From positions 2,976,001 through 3,040,000 of the forward strand of contig JACJDG010000003.1 in assembly GCA_016432725.1 (NCBI GenBank): a stretch of DNA of 64,000 nt, given 5' to 3'. The stretch is from Streptomyces sp. DHE7-1 (GTDB lineage: Bacteria; Actinomycetota; Actinomycetes; Streptomycetales; Streptomycetaceae). The notes under the pieces are model-generated. The model saw nothing but the letters and a program-made list of their open reading frames with translations, did not search any database and was not told the origin of the DNA. The stretch's first letter is position 1. Every line of letters starts with the position of its first letter. Positions 27,815 through 37,497 of the stretch are shown one piece after another. Made by a program: the position numbers and the translations under genes.

Positions 27815-28420
27815 TCAGGGCATCAAGGTCGTCACGAGCGTCTCCTGGAGCCCGCCCAGCCACAGGTAGGCCATCACCATCGGCTTGCGCGGGTCCTCGT
27901 CCGGCAGCCGGTAGAGCAGCTCGGTGTCGTCCTCGTCGGTGATCTCCAGCCGGGCGCCGATCGCCAGCCGGAGGTCGTTGAGGGCGCCGAGCCACCAGCG
28001 GGACTCCTCCGGGGACAGCTTGAGGACCGCCCCGCCCTCGTCCGAGGCGTTCAGCGCGTCCAGGGTGCGGATCACCGCGAGCGCGTTCTCCCGCTTGCCG
28101 GCGCGCAGGTCGTTCTCGGTGTAGCGGCGGAACTCGGCGGAGTGCGCCTGCCGCTCCTCCGCCTCGGCCGGCGACGCGGGCTCCCGCTCGGGGTCGCCGT
28201 AGGCGTCGGGGAAGAGCCTTCTGAGGACCGGGTCGGCGGGCGGCTCGCTCGGCCCGTCAGCGAACAGCCCGGCCAGCGGGTCGGCGCCGGCGTCCTCGGC
28301 GGGGCCGGGGCCGATGAGCTCCATGAGCTGCACGGCCAGCGACCGGATGATGGAGATCTCGACGTCGTCGAGAGCGACGGCCGCGCCGCCACCGGGAATC
28401 GGTTCGAAGGTTCCGGGCAT
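27815..28420 (-). CDS. DUF2017 domain protein
   Basis: A 201-residue acidic, helical protein of the DUF2017 family, which is nearly always encoded directly after clpS in actinobacteria, as here (12 bases after the clpS stop). It begins MPGTFEPIPGGG and has the family segment EESRWWLGALNDLRLAIGAR. The function is unknown; the gene pairing suggests a link to ClpS/ClpAP adaptor function. The ribosome-binding site is weak and overlaps the end of clpS. Confidence 0.85.
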   Translation of the reverse strand: MPGTFEPIPGGGAAVALDDVEISIIRSLAVQLMELIGPGPAEDAGADPLAGLFADGPSEPPADPVLRRLFPDAYGDPEREPASPAEAEERQAHSAEFRRYTENDLRAGKRENALAVIRTLDALNASDEGGAVLKLSPEESRWWLGALNDLRLAIGARLEITDEDDTELLYRLPDEDPRKPMVMAYLWLGGLQETLVTTLMP

Positions 28421-28431
28421 GAAGGGGATCG

Positions 28432-28749
28432 CTACTTCCGGTCCTGCTGGAGGGTGGCCCACAGTCCGTAGCCGTGCATCGCCTGCACGTCGCGCTCCAT
28501 CTCCTCGCGGCTACCGCTGGAGACGACCGCCCGGCCCTTGTGGTGGACGTCGAGCATGAGCTTGGTGGCCTTGTCCTTGGGGTAGCCGAAGTAGCTCTGG
28601 AAGACGTAGGTCACGTAGCTCATGAGGTTGACCGGGTCGTTGTGCACGATCGTGACCCAGGGGACGTCGGGCTCGGGTACGGCGAAGACCTCCTCCGCCG
28701 ACTCGGTGCGTTCGATCTCTACGGGCGCGGGTGACGTCACACCGCCCAT
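28432..28749 (-). CDS. clpS: ClpS, N-end rule adaptor of the Clp protease
   Basis: A 105-residue adaptor. The conserved core [20 protein letters not shown] contains the peptide-binding Asn-Asp pair, followed by [12 protein letters not shown] at the C-terminus. It delivers proteins with bulky N-terminal residues to ClpC/ClpA-ClpP. The ATG at 28749 is used. A -10-like TACTGT (28768-28763) leaves a very short leader, and the 28769-28785 palindrome lies just upstream, shared with the divergent pncB promoter. Confidence 0.93.
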   Translation of the reverse strand: MGGVTSPAPVEIERTESAEEVFAVPEPDVPWVTIVHNDPVNLMSYVTYVFQSYFGYPKDKATKLMLDVHHKGRAVVSSGSREEMERDVQAMHGYGLWATLQQDRK

Positions 28750-28762
28750 GCTGCCACGGGCG

Positions 28763-28797
28763 ACAGTATTCGTCACACTGACGAAATGGGGTAGCAT
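28763..28797. promoter_or_regulatory. Divergent clpS/pncB promoters with a shared palindromic operator
   Basis: TTCGTCA-CAC-TGACGAA (28769-28785) is a perfect 7-3-7 palindrome, extended by further partial symmetry. On the plus strand TAGCAT (28792-28797) sits seven bases before the pncB ATG (leaderless). On the minus strand TACTGT (28768-28763) serves clpS. The palindrome occupies the -35 zone of both. An NAD-pathway repressor is the natural guess for pncB, but none is identified. Confidence 0.7.
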
Positions 28798-28804
28798 CCC
28801 AGTC

Positions 28805-30151
28805 ATGAACACAGCGGACCTTGGGCTGCCGGTGGACGTTCCCTCGACGGCGCTCTTCACGGACCAGTACGAGCTGACGATGCTGCAGGCCGCCCTGAAG
28901 GCCGGTACGGCCGAGCGGCGCAGCGTCTTCGAGGTCTTCACCCGGCGGCTGCCCCACGGGCGCCGTTACGGCGTGGTGGCGGGCACCGGGCGGGTGCTGG
29001 ACGCGATCGAGAACTTCCGCTTCGACGAGGGCGTCATCGGCTTCCTGCGGGAACGCGGGATCGTCGACGAGGAGACCCTGAAGTGGCTCGCCGGCTACCG
29101 CTTCAGCGGTGACGTGTGGGGCTACCCCGAGGGCGAGGTGTACTTCCCGGGCTCGCCGATCCTGCGGGTCGAGGGCTCCTTCGCCGAGTGCGTGCTGCTG
29201 GAGACCGTGATCCTGTCCATCCTCAACCACGACTCGGCGATCGCGGCCGCCGCGTCCCGGATGGCCTCCGCCGCCGGCGACCGGCCACTGATCGAGATGG
29301 GTGCCCGCCGCACCCACGAGCTGGCCGCCGTGGCCGCCTCCCGGGCCGCGTACGTCGGCGGCTTCGCGACCACCTCCGACCTCGCGGCCGGCTTCCGGTA
29401 CGGCATCCCGACCGTCGGCACCTCCGCGCACGCCTTCACCCTGCTGCACGACCGGGAGCGGGACGCCTTCCAGGCCCAGGTGGAGTCCCTCGGCCGGGGC
29501 ACCACGCTCCTGGTGGACACCTACGACGTCGCCGAGGCCGTCCGCACGGCGGTGGAGGTGGCGGGTCCCGAGCTGGGGGCGGTGCGCATCGACTCCGGGG
29601 ACCTGCTGCTGGTCGCGCACCGGGTGCGGCAGCAGCTCGACGAGCTGGGCGCCACCGGCACGAAGATCGTCGTCACCTCCGACCTGGACGAGTACGCGAT
29701 CGCCTCGCTCGCGGCGGCGCCCGTGGACGCGTACGGCGTCGGCACCCAGCTCGTGACCGGCTCCGGGCACCCGACCTGCTCGATGGTCTACAAGCTGGTC
29801 GCGCGGGCGGAGTCCGCCGACCCGGCGGCGCCGATGGTGCCGGTGGCGAAGAAGTCCAGCGGGGGCAAGGTCTCCGTGGGCGGCCGCAAGTGGGCGGCGC
29901 GCAGGCTGGACCGGGACGGCGTCGCGGAGGCCGAGGTCGTGGGCACCGGACCGGTCCCCGGCGAGCTGGCCGGACAGCAGCTCCTGGTGCGGCTGGTCGA
30001 GGACGGCGACGTCGTCGCCCGCGAGCCGCTGGACGTGACCCGCGACCGGCACATCGCGGCGCGCGCCGCCCTGCCGCTGTCCGCGACGCAGCTCTCCCGG
30101 GGCGAGCCCGTCCTCCCGACGGAGTACGCGCAGGGCCTCTCGGGTAGCTAA
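28805..30151 (+). CDS. pncB: Nicotinate phosphoribosyltransferase
   Basis: A 448-residue enzyme that makes nicotinate mononucleotide from nicotinate and PRPP, the entry step of NAD salvage. Family motifs are [16 protein letters not shown] at the N-terminus, [20 protein letters not shown] around the catalytic histidine, and VRIDSGDL. The ATG at 28805 is seven bases after a TAGCAT -10 element, indicating a leaderless mRNA. The nicotinamidase gene pncA follows 100 bases later on the same strand, completing the nicotinamide-to-NaMN route. Confidence 0.95.
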   Translation: MNTADLGLPVDVPSTALFTDQYELTMLQAALKAGTAERRSVFEVFTRRLPHGRRYGVVAGTGRVLDAIENFRFDEGVIGFLRERGIVDEETLKWLAGYRFSGDVWGYPEGEVYFPGSPILRVEGSFAECVLLETVILSILNHDSAIAAAASRMASAAGDRPLIEMGARRTHELAAVAASRAAYVGGFATTSDLAAGFRYGIPTVGTSAHAFTLLHDRERDAFQAQVESLGRGTTLLVDTYDVAEAVRTAVEVAGPELGAVRIDSGDLLLVAHRVRQQLDELGATGTKIVVTSDLDEYAIASLAAAPVDAYGVGTQLVTGSGHPTCSMVYKLVARAESADPAAPMVPVAKKSSGGKVSVGGRKWAARRLDRDGVAEAEVVGTGPVPGELAGQQLLVRLVEDGDVVAREPLDVTRDRHIAARAALPLSATQLSRGEPVLPTEYAQGLSGS

Positions 30152-30252
30152 AGCAGGACGCCCGCCGCTCCCCCGTCCGTCGGCCCCCTCCCGCGGGGAC
30201 CGCGAAGTCTCTAGGCTCAGTTACTCAACCGGACAGTCGAAGGACACCCACC

Positions 30253-30845
30253 ATGCGCCGCGCCTTGATCGTCGTAGACGTGCAGAACGACTTCTGCGAG
30301 GGAGGCAGCCTGGCGGTGGCCGGCGGCGCCGACGTGGCCGCCGCCGTCACCGAGCTGATCGGGCAGGCGGGGGCACCGGGTACCGCCACGTGGTGGCCAC
30401 CCGTGACCACCACATCGCCCCGGGCGGCCATTTCGCCGACGACCCCGACTTCGTCCACTCCTGGCCCGCGCACTGCGTCGCGGGCACCGAGGGGGTCGGC
30501 TTCCACCCGAACTTCGCGCCGGCCGTCGCCTCCGGGGCGGTGGACGCCGTGTTCGACAAGGGCGCGTACTCGGCGGCCTACAGCGGCTTCGAGGGGGCCG
30601 ACGAGAACGGCGTCCCGCTGGCCGAGTGGCTGCGGGCCCGGCACATCGACGAGGTGGACGTGGTCGGCATAGCCACCGACCACTGCGTACGGGCCACCGC
30701 GCTGGACGCGCTCCGCGAGGGTTTCCGCACGCAGATCCTCCTCGACCTGACCGCGGGCGTGGCCCCGGAGACGACGGAGCGGGCCCTGGAGGAGCTGCGC
30801 GAGGCCGGGGTGGAGCTGACCGGCAAGCCGGTGGTCGGCGGCTAG
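30253..30845 (+). CDS. pncA: Nicotinamidase (frameshifted)
   Basis: A 197-residue cysteine hydrolase of the isochorismatase/nicotinamidase fold once one base is restored. It converts nicotinamide to nicotinate for PncB. The catalytic triad is visible: Asp9 in VVDVQNDF, the lysine in VFDKGAYS and the cysteine in ATDHCVRAT; metal ligands are in DHHIAPGGHFADDP. The frame breaks at the five-G run 30369-30373, and one extra G gives an exact codon count. GAAGGAC precedes the ATG. Confidence 0.88.
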
Positions 30846-30876
30846 CCCGCCCCCGTCCGCCGCCCGGCCGGGGTGC

Positions 30877-31215
30877 TCAGCCGCGCCGGGCCACCGCCGG
30901 CGCGCGCAGCAGGGCACGGATCGGGTGCCACAGCTCGGTCACGATGACACCGTTGTCCGGTGCCGTGCGCCATATCAGGCCGTCGGGGTGGTGCAGCACC
31001 GCCGTGATCTCGTCAGGGGTCGGCGGGGCGGTGTTGCCCCGCAGGTAGATCGCGCGCAGACCCAGGTTGCGGAGCCTGGTCAGGGCTCGTGCGCGGTTCT
31101 GGGCGTGCACCAGGACGCGTACCCCGGCGGAGCCGTCGGCCGGGTCGGGTCTGGGCAGGTTGAGTGCCACCACCACCGTGCCGTTCGGCAGTTTGCTGAA
31201 GCCTCCTGCGGCCAT
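30877..31215 (-). CDS. Hypothetical protein, 112 residues
   Basis: Begins MAAGGFSKLPNGTVVVALNL behind a GGGGA site nine bases upstream. It contains an Arg/Leu-rich helix (NRARALTRLRNLGLRAIYLR) followed by a short proline stretch and PDEITAVLHHPDGLIWR. There are no membrane segments or recognisable domains. It stands alone, convergent with pncA. Confidence 0.6.
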   Translation of the reverse strand: MAAGGFSKLPNGTVVVALNLPRPDPADGSAGVRVLVHAQNRARALTRLRNLGLRAIYLRGNTAPPTPDEITAVLHHPDGLIWRTAPDNGVIVTELWHPIRALLRAPAVARRG

Positions 31216-31336
31216 GCGGTCACATCCCCGTTTCCGTCGGTGTCAATAAGCGAGCCACAGGACGCACCTAAACACGATCGGCGGCGACCCGCCAGGGGGT
31301 CACCGCCGATACGCTTCTGACCTGCGGATATATCCG

Positions 31337-33694
31337 CTACTTCACCGCCGGGCCGACCTCGAGCTCGAACGTCGTGCCGCCGTGGCTCTGCTTGACGATC
31401 TTGATCTTGGTGTTGGTGTCAGTGATCTTGACACCGCCGGTCGGGTTCGACGCGTCGTAGTAGGTGCTGGTGTGGTCGTTGAAGACCGGCACACCCTTCT
31501 GCGACTTGATCTTGAGCGCCTTGTCGGCCTTGTGCAGCGTGAACGCGTCCGTGGCGTCCAGGCCGAACGTCGAGTCGAAGGCCTGGATCCGGTTGCGCAG
31601 CAGCGTGCCGTCGGACCACTTGAGCGCCTTGTAGTGCGCGTCCACGGGCAGGATCAGACCGGTGCCCGGGTGGCCGTTGGTGCTGTTCGTGTTGTTGTCC
31701 GCCTGGGAGGTGTCCCACTTCCAGATCAGCAGGCCGTTCTGGTACGGGTAGTGCTCCACCCAGTCCGGGCGCGACGAGAAGCCGAAGTTGTACGGGCCGA
31801 CCTTGAGGGTCTTGTCGTACGAGACGTACTGGCGGTTCTCGGCGAGGTAGTACTGCTTGTAGTCCTTGGTGAAGGACGCGCCGACGCGGGAGAAGCCGTT
31901 GGCGGTCCAAGCGGCGTCCGCGGACTCGGCGTTGTCGGAGAACACCGGCGTGCCGTCGGCCGTCACCGTGATCTCGTCGGCCGTGAAGCCCTTCAGGGCC
32001 ACACCGCCGTCGGTCTGGTAGCGGAAGCGCAGCTGCACCTTCTGGCCGGCGTAGGCGTCCAGCGAGTACGACAGCTTCTTGTAGCTGTCGACCGTGCCGG
32101 TCAGGGCCGGCTTGCCGGAGGCGTCACGCGGGATGGCCTGACCGTCCACCGTGCCGTCGACGGCGGTCCAGTTGGCGCCACCGTCGGTCGACACCTCGGT
32201 GTAGAGGTAGTCGTACTCGGACTCGATGTCGTACCAGCCGTCGAGCGACAGGGTGGCCGACGTCTTGCCCGTGAGGTCCACGGAGCGGGTCAGCGTGTTC
32301 TTGAGGTCGTCGCCGCTGCCGCTCCACCACTGGGTGGCGCCCTCGGCCGGGGTGACGATCTCGGTCTTCACGGCCTTGTTCGGCAGCGAGACGACCAGCG
32401 CCTGGCGGTACTTGGTGTTGTACTCCGCGACGCCCAGCTTGTGCCAGGACTTGACGCCCGCCTTGGCGGTGTCGTAGTTCAGCCAGCCCAGCTGCAGCTT
32501 GTCCCAGGCGTTCATGTCGCCGGGCATGTCGCCGATGGACTCCTTGCCGGTGCCCAGCCAGGAACCGGAGGACATCAGCGTCCAGAAGCCGGTGGAGTTG
32601 TCGCCGCCGGCGGTGTCGTACTCGTCCGGCAGACCGAGGTCGTGGCCGTACTCGTGGGCGAAGACACCGAGGCCGCCGTTCTCCGGCTGGATGGTGTAGT
32701 CGCCGACCCAGACACCGGTGTCGCCGACCTGCGTGCCGCCGAGCTTGTTGTCGCTGGGGCCGGTGGCGCCGGCGTCGGTGCCGAAGGCGTACCAGCGGTG
32801 CGCCCAGATGGCGTCCGTGCCCTGGGCGCCGCCGCCCGCGGACTCGTCCTCACCGGCGTGCACGAGCTGGAAGTGGTCGACGTAGCCGTCGGGCTCGTTG
32901 AAGTTGCCGTCGCCGTCGAAGTCGTAGCGGTCCCACTGGTCGTACTTGGCCAGGTCCGCCTTGATGGCGGCGTCGGACTTGCCGGCCTTCTTCTGGTCGG
33001 CGACCCAGGCGTTGAGGCCGTCGCGGACGACGTTCCACACGCTGGAGCAGTTGGTCTGGCCGCAGGCGTTGTTGCCGTAACGGGCCTCGTTGTACGGGAC
33101 CTTGACCCAGTCCGAGACCTCGCCGTCGACCGAGTAGCGGCCCGAGGACTGCTTCTCGTAGTACTTCTTCAGCGACTCCGTCTTCGAGCCGGTGCCGAAG
33201 TAGAGGTTCTGGAAGTGCTTCTGGTTGTAGTCCTGCTGCCAGGCCGTCGAGTTGTCCTTCTTGCGGTCCGGCTTGGCGATCGTGTTGTGCATCGGCCCGG
33301 CGGTGCCCCCGTACTTGGGGTCCGTCTGGTCGCCGAACTCCACCAGGATGGTGAAGATCTTGTCGGTCTTCTCCCGGCTCAGCTCGACGTACTTGCTGTC
33401 GCCCTTCTTGCTCTTGAGCTGGACGACCTTCGAGCCGTTGCGGTCCTTGGCCTTCGCCTTGCCCGCAATGATCTGGTTCAGGGCCTCCTGACGCTGGGCG
33501 CGCTGCGTCTTGCTCAGCGGGCCGTCCAGGTCGTGGGCCTTCTGCTTCACCGGGGCCGGGTCGTGCCGGTTCGCGGCTGCCGACGGGGCCTGGGTGCTCG
33601 CCTCGGCGACCGCGAAGGTCGCGTAGGTGGCGGAGGCCGTCGCGAGCGCCACACCTATGGCGGCGGCTCTGAACGTCCAGGGTCTGCTGGTCAC
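31337..33694 (-). CDS. Secreted M6-family metalloprotease (immune inhibitor A-like)
   Basis: A 785-residue exported protease. A signal peptide (to about ATFAVAEA) and a propeptide are followed by the M6 catalytic domain with zinc site HEYGHDLGLPDEYD (His347, Glu348, His351) and downstream WTLMSSGSW. The C-terminal half contains MAM/jelly-roll-like beta domains and a GSxxSFDT-free tail typical of InhA-like enzymes. It degrades extracellular protein. The GTG at 33694 follows GGGGGAGGA. The upstream region carries an 11-bp hairpin and an 18-base palindrome, suggesting regulated expression. Confidence 0.9.
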   Translation of the reverse strand: MTSRPWTFRAAAIGVALATASATYATFAVAEASTQAPSAAANRHDPAPVKQKAHDLDGPLSKTQRAQRQEALNQIIAGKAKAKDRNGSKVVQLKSKKGDSKYVELSREKTDKIFTILVEFGDQTDPKYGGTAGPMHNTIAKPDRKKDNSTAWQQDYNQKHFQNLYFGTGSKTESLKKYYEKQSSGRYSVDGEVSDWVKVPYNEARYGNNACGQTNCSSVWNVVRDGLNAWVADQKKAGKSDAAIKADLAKYDQWDRYDFDGDGNFNEPDGYVDHFQLVHAGEDESAGGGAQGTDAIWAHRWYAFGTDAGATGPSDNKLGGTQVGDTGVWVGDYTIQPENGGLGVFAHEYGHDLGLPDEYDTAGGDNSTGFWTLMSSGSWLGTGKESIGDMPGDMNAWDKLQLGWLNYDTAKAGVKSWHKLGVAEYNTKYRQALVVSLPNKAVKTEIVTPAEGATQWWSGSGDDLKNTLTRSVDLTGKTSATLSLDGWYDIESEYDYLYTEVSTDGGANWTAVDGTVDGQAIPRDASGKPALTGTVDSYKKLSYSLDAYAGQKVQLRFRYQTDGGVALKGFTADEITVTADGTPVFSDNAESADAAWTANGFSRVGASFTKDYKQYYLAENRQYVSYDKTLKVGPYNFGFSSRPDWVEHYPYQNGLLIWKWDTSQADNNTNSTNGHPGTGLILPVDAHYKALKWSDGTLLRNRIQAFDSTFGLDATDAFTLHKADKALKIKSQKGVPVFNDHTSTYYDASNPTGGVKITDTNTKIKIVKQSHGGTTFELEVGPAVK

Positions 33695-33714
33695 TTGAGT
33701 TCCTCCCCCGCGCC

Positions 33715-33796
33715 GCGCGCACGGACAGGGGGTTCCCATTTGATGGAGAGTTCCGTGCGCGCACGTTCAACGCGTGTATCAAGTGACGTCATTTGA
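33715..33796 (-). promoter_or_regulatory. Upstream region of the M6 protease: hairpin plus TGACGTCA-centred palindrome
   Basis: An 11-bp inverted repeat (33715-33725 with 33752-33762) could fold in the leader just upstream of the ribosome-binding site. Further upstream, 33779-33796 is an 18-base near-perfect palindrome (8 of 9 pairs) centred on TGACGTCA. The surrounding sequence is AT-rich, as expected for a promoter. The regulator is unknown. Confidence 0.5.
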
Positions 33797-34062
33797 CTAG
33801 AGGTTTAGAAGAAAAAACAGACCTTGACTTGAGCAGGACAAGTGCACTATGCGGAGACGAGGTTCGCTTTACGAACGTCCGCGGGCGTCGTTCGACGGGC
33901 GCGCGGGACCGCCCGCTTCCGGGGCCCCATGACTCCGTGCGCCCCCTGTGCACCGGTACCGTGGGTTAGGTCATGCTTACCGGGCGCGCTGCTCGGGCAT
34001 GCACCGCGAAGAGAGTCGAACGGCACCCCGAATCCCCGAGATGTTCCGAGGACACGATTGCC

Positions 34063-34299
34063 ATGCCTCGTCCGACCGCCGCACAGCTCGCCTACGGTTC
34101 GTGCACCGTGATCCTGTCGACACTCGCCATGCTGTTGCTGTCGCAGGCGGGTTCGGTCCTCGCGATCGCCTTCATCGCGCTGGCCGCGCTCGCCCTGGGG
34201 CTGCTCGTCGCGATGACGGTGCCCCTGCCCGGGGCGCGCGGCGACGTGGCGCCCGCCGAGCCGGCGCGGAAGAGCGAGCGGGTCCCGACCACGCTCTGA
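34063..34299 (+). CDS. Small two-helix membrane protein
   Basis: A 78-residue protein starting MPRPTAAQLAYGS, with two adjacent membrane segments (about residues 10-28 and 30-53) and a charged C-terminal tail (ARKSERVPTTL). GAGGACA lies about 11 bases before the ATG. I recognise no family. It is convergent with the RDD protein gene, with a strong terminator between. Confidence 0.6.
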   Translation: MPRPTAAQLAYGSCTVILSTLAMLLLSQAGSVLAIAFIALAALALGLLVAMTVPLPGARGDVAPAEPARKSERVPTTL

Positions 34300-34315
34300 A
34301 CGGCGCACACGTGAG

Positions 34316-34347
34316 CGGCGGGTCCGTGGCCTGCCACGGACCCGCCG
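34316..34347. terminator. Bidirectional terminator
   Basis: A 15-bp inverted repeat (34316-34330 and 34333-34347) with a minimal loop lies between two convergent genes, 17 bases after one stop and 24 bases before the other. Confidence 0.85.
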
Positions 34348-34370
34348 CCGTCGTACGGGCACCCCGCGCC

Positions 34371-35166
34371 TCAGCGGGTGTCGACCTCCACCGTCTTGGC
34401 GGCCTTGTCGTGCAGGCCCTGTTTGTACGGCTTGTCGAAGTAGCTCCAGCCGCCGCAGATCACCGTCCAGACGCAGGCGCAGCAGAAGGCGAACGGCAGC
34501 CACAGCACCAGGGCGCGGATCAGCGAGGTCTGCGTCGAGGGCGTGGCGCCGTCGTTCAGGTTGGCCACCCGCATCTTGAGCCACCTCTTGCCGAGGGTCT
34601 GCCCCGACTTGGCGATCAGGATCGTGTCGTAGGCGACGTAGAGCACGGCGGCGACGAAGGACTGCCAGAGGGACCGGCCGACCTCCATCCGGTTCCCGTT
34701 CACGTCGTACTGGTGAACCCCCAGGGGCCAGGTGACCAGCCAGACGACGATGCCCACGAGGATCATGTCGATGATGCGGGCGAGGGTGCGCCTGCCGCTG
34801 TCGGCGAGCGGGGGCATGCCGGCGAGGGGGTCGGCGGGGCCGCCGTACGGGCCGCCGCCGTAGGGGCCGCCGGCGCCGTGGGGCCCTGCGTCGTAGGGGC
34901 CGCCCGCGCCGTAGGGACCGCCCCCGTAGGGGCCGCCGCCACCGGGGGGTTCGCCACCGCCGTAGGGGGCGGCTGCTGCCCTCCGCCGGGCGGCGGGGGC
35001 TGTCCGCCCTCGCCGGAGGGCGGCTGTCCGCCGGGCGGCGGGGGCTGCCGGTCGCCGTACGGGCTGTCGTACGGCGAGCCCGCCCCTGGTCCGACGGGGG
35101 CCGCTTCCTGAACGGGTCGTCCTCAGGGGGCTCCGCTCCGGAGCCGGGGGGCGGTTCACTGCTCAT
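34371..35166 (-). CDS. RDD family membrane protein with Gly/Pro/Tyr-rich N-terminus (frameshifted)
   Basis: About 265 residues after restoring two bases. It begins MSSEPPPGSGAEPPEDDPFR; a Gly-Pro-Tyr repeat region (GGPYGGG-type) leads into an RDD domain with several membrane helices (LARIIDMILVGIVVWLVTWP, then SGQTLGKRWLKMRV). The frame breaks at C-run 35083-35086 and G-run 34965-34969. RDD proteins are small transporters or ion exchangers of unclear substrate. A second RDD gene lies directly upstream on the same strand. Confidence 0.8.
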
Positions 35167-35324
35167 GTGCCCGAGTGGACCGCGAACGGACCGGCGCCGC
35201 ATCCGGCGGCGGCCGTACGGGTGACAGAGGCCTCACCGGTCAGCTTCGGGCCTCACCGGTCCGCTTCGGTCCGCGTCGGTCGGCGTGGGTCCGCGTCGGT
35301 CGGCGTGGGTCCGCGTCGGTCCGG

Positions 35325-36840
35325 TCAGTCCGCGACGAAGGTGTGGGCCGCCTTGTCGTGCCAGCACTGGCGCCAGGGCCGGTCGAACAGGCACCACAGC
35401 ACACCGAGCAGGCCGATGCCGAGCAGACCGGGAACGCTGTAGACCAGCCAGCGGCGCAGGGCCGCGCCGAACCCCGGCGGTTCGTGGCCCTCGATGTCCC
35501 GGACCTCGATCCCGCACAGCTTCTTGCCCAGCGTACGGCCCCACTTGGCGGTGGGCAGCGCCTCGTACAGCACGCCGAAGACCAGCAGGACGCCGAGGAC
35601 GATGCCGAGCGCGGTGCCGGTCGTGCCGTCGATCAGCCAGACGGTGACGGTGCGCCCGGACAGTCTGGCCGCGTCGATCTTGTCCTGGATGTGGTCGGCC
35701 GCCTGGGTGCCGAGCGGCACGGCGGCGGCCGCGGTGACGGCGCCGAGGACCAGGTTGTCGATCAGACGGGCGGCGAACCGCTTGCCGAGGCCGGCCGGGC
35801 GGGCCGCGGCCTGCCGGCGGGCCGCCGCCTGGAACAGGTCCTCGACCGGCGGCTTCCAGGGCGCCACGGGCTGCTCGTCCGCTCCCCCGGCCAGCCGGTG
35901 CACCTGCTGCGCCCAGGACGCCTGGCCCCCACCGGGCCCGGCGGTGAGCGGGGTGCCGGAGCCGCCGGGCCGGCGGGGTGCCGACTGCTGGGGCACGGCC
36001 TGCTGCGGCGCGGCCGGCTGGGCCGCGGCCTGCTGCGGTACGGCAGGAGCCGCGGCCGCCGGGGCCTGGGGCGCTTGCGGGGCCGGCGCCGAAGCCGCCC
36101 GCGCGGCGGCGGCCTTCCCGGCGCCGAAGCCGGGCCCCCGGCCGGGCCCTGCGCACCCGTGCCGGCGGCACCGGCGGCGACTCCCGGCCCCGCCTGCGGC
36201 GCCCCGGCCGGACCCTGGCCGTCGAAGCCCCGGAGGCCGGACCGCCGGAACCCGTGGCGGCCGGGCCGAACCCAGGGGCGCCCGAGGTGCCGGGGGCACC
36301 GCCCGTCTCCGGGCCGGAGGCCGCGGGCGCGCCGGACGACGGCCGTCCCTGGGCCGGGTTCTGCCCCTGGCCGGGGACCTGGCGGAACGTCATGGTGCCG
36401 GAGTCCTGCACGGCCGCGGGGCCCGGCACCGGACGGCGGAAGATGAAGGTGCCGCCGGGGTCCGGCTCGTCCTCGGCCGGCGGGATCGACGCCGTGCCGT
36501 CGGTACGGGCGGCGTGCCCGGCCGGCTGGGACGGGGGGTCCGCGGGGAGCCTCGGGTCGGCGCCCCACGCGGACGCCTGCCGCTGGTCGGGCCGCTCGGC
36601 GGCCGGCGCCGGCTGCGGGTCCTCGTCGAAGAAGTGCGGGCCCGTCTCCTCCACGGCCGGGACCGGCTGCTGGAACCCGGGCGGCGGGTTGAGCGGTTCG
36701 CCGTCCCGCGGCGCCGGCCGGCTGGTGCCCGGCACCCAGGAGGCGCCGTTCCAGTACCGGACGTAGCCGGGGATGGACGGGTCCGGGTAGTAGCCCTCGC
36801 GGGGCCTGTCGTCACCGGGGGCCGGGGTTGGGGCGCTCAT
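35325..36840 (-). CDS. RDD family membrane protein with N-terminal DUF2510 domain (frameshifted)
   Basis: About 505 residues after restoring two bases. A DUF2510 segment (GYYPDPSIPGYVRYWNGASW) is at residues 14-40, then about 280 residues of Pro/Gly/Ala/Gln-rich linker, then the RDD domain (KRFAARLIDNLVLGAVTAAA, KWGRTLGKKLCGIEVRD). Frame breaks are at C-runs 36229-36232 and 36135-36139. It is a paralogue of the next RDD gene. The combination of DUF2510, long linker and RDD domain is common in actinobacteria. Confidence 0.8.
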
Positions 36841-37072
36841 GTCCGTCGTCCCGTATCTGCTCGGGGGTGGTAAGGGGCTCCACATCTATCAGACCGGGGC
36901 ATGCCGCACCGCCAGTCCCGCCGTACCCACCCCTTTCCGGGCAACGCCGTCCACGGATCGCGCACGCGGCCGGAGAAACTTCCCCGAACCCGCGTAATGG
37001 CCGCGCCCCTGCCCCCTCTCCCCGGTACGGGCCCGTTCGAAGCGGCCCCGGAGGAGAGAGGAAACACAGGTC

Positions 37073-37486
37073 ATGCAGCAGACCGTGGTGGAACGGGAGC
37101 TGGAGATCCAGCTCGTCCTGTCGACCGAGCGGAGCGTCCCGGTACCGGCCCGGCTGGGCTACCGGTCCGACGACCCCTACGCCGTGCACCTCACCTTCCA
37201 CACCACCTCCGAGCACCCCGTCGAGTGGACGTTCGCCCGGGAGCTCCTGGTGGAGGGGGTGTTCCGGCCGTGCGGGCACGGGGACGTGCGGGTGTGGCCG
37301 ACGAAGGCCGAGGGCCGCGGCGTCGTCCTGATCGCACTGAGTTCACCGGACGGCGACGCCCTGCTGGAGCTGCCGGCCACACCGGTGTCCGCCTGGCTGG
37401 AGCGGACGCTGCGGGCGGTGCCGCCGGGCACCGAGGACGAGCGGCTGGGCATCGACGAGGCGCTCGACGAGCTGCTCGCCGGGTGA
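37073..37486 (+). CDS. ssgG: SsgA-like protein (SALP), probably SsgG
   Basis: A 137-residue SALP: ELEIQLVLSTERSVPVPARL, YRSDDPYAVHLTFHT and VEWTFARELLVEG are the family hallmarks. SALPs occur only in morphologically complex actinomycetes and control septum placement and spore-wall formation; SsgG helps ensure correct septum positions. The name is assigned from genomic position as remembered in S. coelicolor plus family membership, so the exact paralogue is less certain than the family. An A/G-rich ribosome-binding site precedes the ATG. Confidence 0.85.
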   Translation: MQQTVVERELEIQLVLSTERSVPVPARLGYRSDDPYAVHLTFHTTSEHPVEWTFARELLVEGVFRPCGHGDVRVWPTKAEGRGVVLIALSSPDGDALLELPATPVSAWLERTLRAVPPGTEDERLGIDEALDELLAG

Positions 37487-37497
37487 CGCCCGGCGGT

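Noticed and set aside
31382..33796. An 804-codon plus-strand open frame
   Set aside because: It is the antisense shadow of the M6 protease, whose zinc site and signal peptide are clear; the shadow has Val/Leu/Gly-rich low-complexity sequence and no domain.
33842..34111. An 89-codon plus-strand open frame before the small membrane protein
   Set aside because: It has no ribosome-binding site, Arg/Pro-rich random composition, and overlaps the better supported gene at 34063-34299.
34810..34960. Short tandem repeats resembling a CRISPR or satellite
   Set aside because: They encode Gly-Pro-Tyr repeats of the RDD protein and are in its reading frame.
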